From NCBI GenBank assembly GCA_900539675.1, contig UQDJ01000003.1, positions 12,172-76,171 on the forward strand: DNA of 64,000 bases, written 5' to 3'. Below, one piece after another: positions 62,571 to 64,000 of this stretch. Below the pieces are notes generated by a model that ran no database searches, was not told the DNA's origin, and saw nothing but the letters and a program-made list of their open reading frames with translations. Position 1 is the stretch's first letter; each line of letters starts with the position of its first letter. The DNA comes from an uncultured Coriobacteriaceae bacterium (GTDB lineage Bacteria; Actinomycetota; Coriobacteriia; Coriobacteriales; Eggerthellaceae). The translations under genes were made by a program, and so were the position numbers.

Positions 62571-63704
62571 ATGGCCAAAGACTTCTCGAACCCCAAAAAG
62601 CTCGGCTTTCTGCGCTTCATCCAGGTGATGTTCGCGCTCAACGTGATCTTCACCGTTGTGTTTTCCACGCTGCTTATCACGAGCAGCTACCAGCTCACCT
62701 TCGGCGACATCCTCGACTACCTCAACATCATCTTCGACGCGATGGGATTCTGGCTCATCTGGCAGCGCAAGCGCGCCACACGCGCGTTCGTGTTCGCGTT
62801 CTGCATCTTCAACATCGTCATCGGCACCGGCTACAACCTGGGCACTGGCGACTTCAGCCTGCCGGGGCAGATCATGTCATCAATCTTCGACATCATCCTG
62901 CTTCTATACTTCGGCACCTCGCGCCGCGTGAAAGCCGTCCTCACCGAGCCGCTCTCGCTTACCGAGCAAGAGCGCAACAACACGATCAACTCCAACTACT
63001 ACAAGCCGCGCACCTGGGCGTTCTGGCGTAACATCATCATCTACTTCTGCGTGTTCAGCGTCGTGGGACACTGGATGGAGGCGGCCTACTGCACGCTGAT
63101 AAAGTACGGTATCCTGCCGGGTATCTACGACCCCAACTCGCAGATCTGGTCGGACTGGCTCTACCCCTTCGTAGTCTACGGCGTGGGTGCGGCCGCCTGT
63201 GTGCTGCTGTTCTACCCCGTCAAGAACTTCCTGTTGCGCAAGTGCAAGGGCGTGCTGGTGCCGCTGGTGCTGAGCTTCATCGTGAACGCACTGGTGTGCA
63301 CCCTCATCGAGTTGGTAATGGGACTCATGCTCAACCAGCCGCTGCCTGACGGAACGATGCCGCTGTGGGACTATCGCGACATGTTCTGCAACTTCATAGG
63401 TCAGATATGCCTACAGAACGCCATCGCCTTTGGCCTGGTGGCGACACTGATGACTTGGATTATCTATCCGGTGCTGGAACTTGGTATCTCGCGGCTTTCC
63501 CGCGAGGCAGCCAACATCCTATTCGTGGCAGTGGTGGTGGGCTTCGCCATCCTCATGGCACTGTACTGCATCAACATCGTTATCCCCAACCTCACCATTG
63601 CCACCGATGTCTCCGGTGAGTCGTACATCGAAATCGGAACGGGGCAGGACGGCGACACCCCGGCGCTCTCGGCGGGCACAGGCTCCGGCGGGAAAGCCGC
63701 ATAA
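62571..63704 (+). CDS. Multi-pass membrane protein, ABC-transporter type IV-like family
   Basis: 377 residues from the ATG at 62571 with AAGGAG 10 bases before it; a frame open to 62466 has no ribosome site. About 9 hydrophobic segments. The C-terminal half carries the pattern of the putative type-IV ABC transporter membrane family (CmpB-like): GHWMEAAYCTL, LPGIYDP, LYPFVVYGVGA, WDYRDMFCNFIGQICLQ. The N-terminal ~130 residues are a separate small membrane domain (four helices). No ATPase gene is adjacent, so transport is unproven. Third codon positions are nearly all G or C, unlike most of the window. The C-terminus is a Gly/Ala/Ser-rich tail. Confidence 0.78.
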   Translation: MAKDFSNPKKLGFLRFIQVMFALNVIFTVVFSTLLITSSYQLTFGDILDYLNIIFDAMGFWLIWQRKRATRAFVFAFCIFNIVIGTGYNLGTGDFSLPGQIMSSIFDIILLLYFGTSRRVKAVLTEPLSLTEQERNNTINSNYYKPRTWAFWRNIIIYFCVFSVVGHWMEAAYCTLIKYGILPGIYDPNSQIWSDWLYPFVVYGVGAAACVLLFYPVKNFLLRKCKGVLVPLVLSFIVNALVCTLIELVMGLMLNQPLPDGTMPLWDYRDMFCNFIGQICLQNAIAFGLVATLMTWIIYPVLELGISRLSREAANILFVAVVVGFAILMALYCINIVIPNLTIATDVSGESYIEIGTGQDGDTPALSAGTGSGGKAA

Positions 63705-64000
63705 AGCCGGCGAGGCGCCATGTCCAAGCCGCAGCTGGCACGGATACCCCGGCGCACGATGAACACAGTTGCCCTGCACGTCCAGCAGCACGATCTTGCT
63801 CCGGTGCATGATTACCGAACCTAGGAACAGTTGTACGCTTTTTGCAAACGGCAATGTCTGGAAAGATCCACGCCAGAGAAGATTATCAGCAAGCGCTTAT
63901 CCATTCTCTTTATGCTGCATCCATTCCAAAAATGGGGATTATCGAGCGTGAGGTGCTCACGCTCGATCTACAATCCCTCTCAAATTGTCTTTGAGTGGGA
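63705..64000. other. Right end of the window
   Basis: No confident gene. GC-rich to about 63.8 kb, then a return to the lower-GC background. A short leftward frame opening MHRSKIVLLDVQG (from ~63816) was not recognised. A perfect hairpin is at 63941-63967. Confidence 0.4.
63941..63967 (-). terminator. Strong hairpin near the right edge
   Basis: 12-base arms ATCGAGCGTGAG/CTCACGCTCGAT around GTG. The minus strand later has ATTTTTGG, so it may end a leftward gene outside the window. Confidence 0.55.

Noticed and set aside
63519..63854. Leftward frame at the right edge (MPFAKSVQLFLGSV...)
   Set aside because: Mostly antisense to the membrane-protein gene; the short part beyond it was not recognised.

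Overview
The window reads as the replication-origin region of a low-to-moderate-GC actinobacterium, most likely of class Coriobacteriia. The class is an inference; the genus is not determined. It rests on three things: the order dnaA-dnaN-recF-DUF721-gyrB-gyrA facing rpmH-rnpA-yidD-yidC-jag-rsmG-parA-parB across a DnaA-box cluster, a DUF721 gene between recF and gyrB, and an LxxTG-type surface anchor. Genes to the left of about 34.4 kb run mostly leftward and genes to the right mostly rightward, as expected when replication starts near 34.9 kb.

Layout, 1-9.4 kb: purD (cut by the window edge) and purA, a YhaO/YhaN nuclease-ATPase pair, a MerR regulator, a divergent MATE efflux gene, and dnaB. 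9.5-11.2 kb: the rpsF-ssb-rpsR-rplI operon. 11.8-18.4 kb: an acidic protein of unknown function, a small gene whose promoter carries a LexA/SOS-type box, two tRNA-Ser, an ABC ATPase, a PrsA/SurA-like foldase lipoprotein, typA, tRNA-Ala and tRNA-Ile. 18.6-22.7 kb: a bifunctional-nuclease-domain protein, a LysR regulator, an MFS transporter gene broken by a one-base frameshift, and an alpha/beta hydrolase.

22.9-41.9 kb is the origin and segregation core: gyrA, gyrB, dciA-like, recF, dnaN, dnaA, a GHKL-ATPase/winged-helix protein, oriC, the rpmH-to-rsmG cluster, a gene-free AT-rich region with parS sites, and parA-parB. DnaA, ParA and ParB all carry long low-complexity linkers or extensions. 41.9-54.1 kb: rlmN, ddl, a tail-anchored protein, an exonuclease-DinG helicase fusion, a membrane coiled-coil protein, and a 1504-residue membrane protein that looks like an inactive M28 peptidase split by a disordered insertion of roughly 1,100 residues.

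54.2-58.5 kb: L-lactate dehydrogenase, a compact operon (esterase, free-standing adenylation enzyme, GNAT acetyltransferase) and tRNA-Gly(CCC). From about 58.5 to 63.8 kb the base and codon composition becomes clearly GC-rich. This stretch holds an M6-like surface metalloprotease and a multi-pass membrane protein, and it begins just past the tRNA-Gly gene beside an inverted 3' tRNA fragment, which suggests a transferred segment.

Points most worth a second look: the SOS-boxed small gene at 12.7 kb, the pseudo-M28 giant at 49.6 kb, the GHKL-wHTH protein beside dnaA, the 16-bp tandem repeats beside oriC and at 44.0 kb, the parS sites far from parAB, and the tRNA-flanked GC-rich segment.
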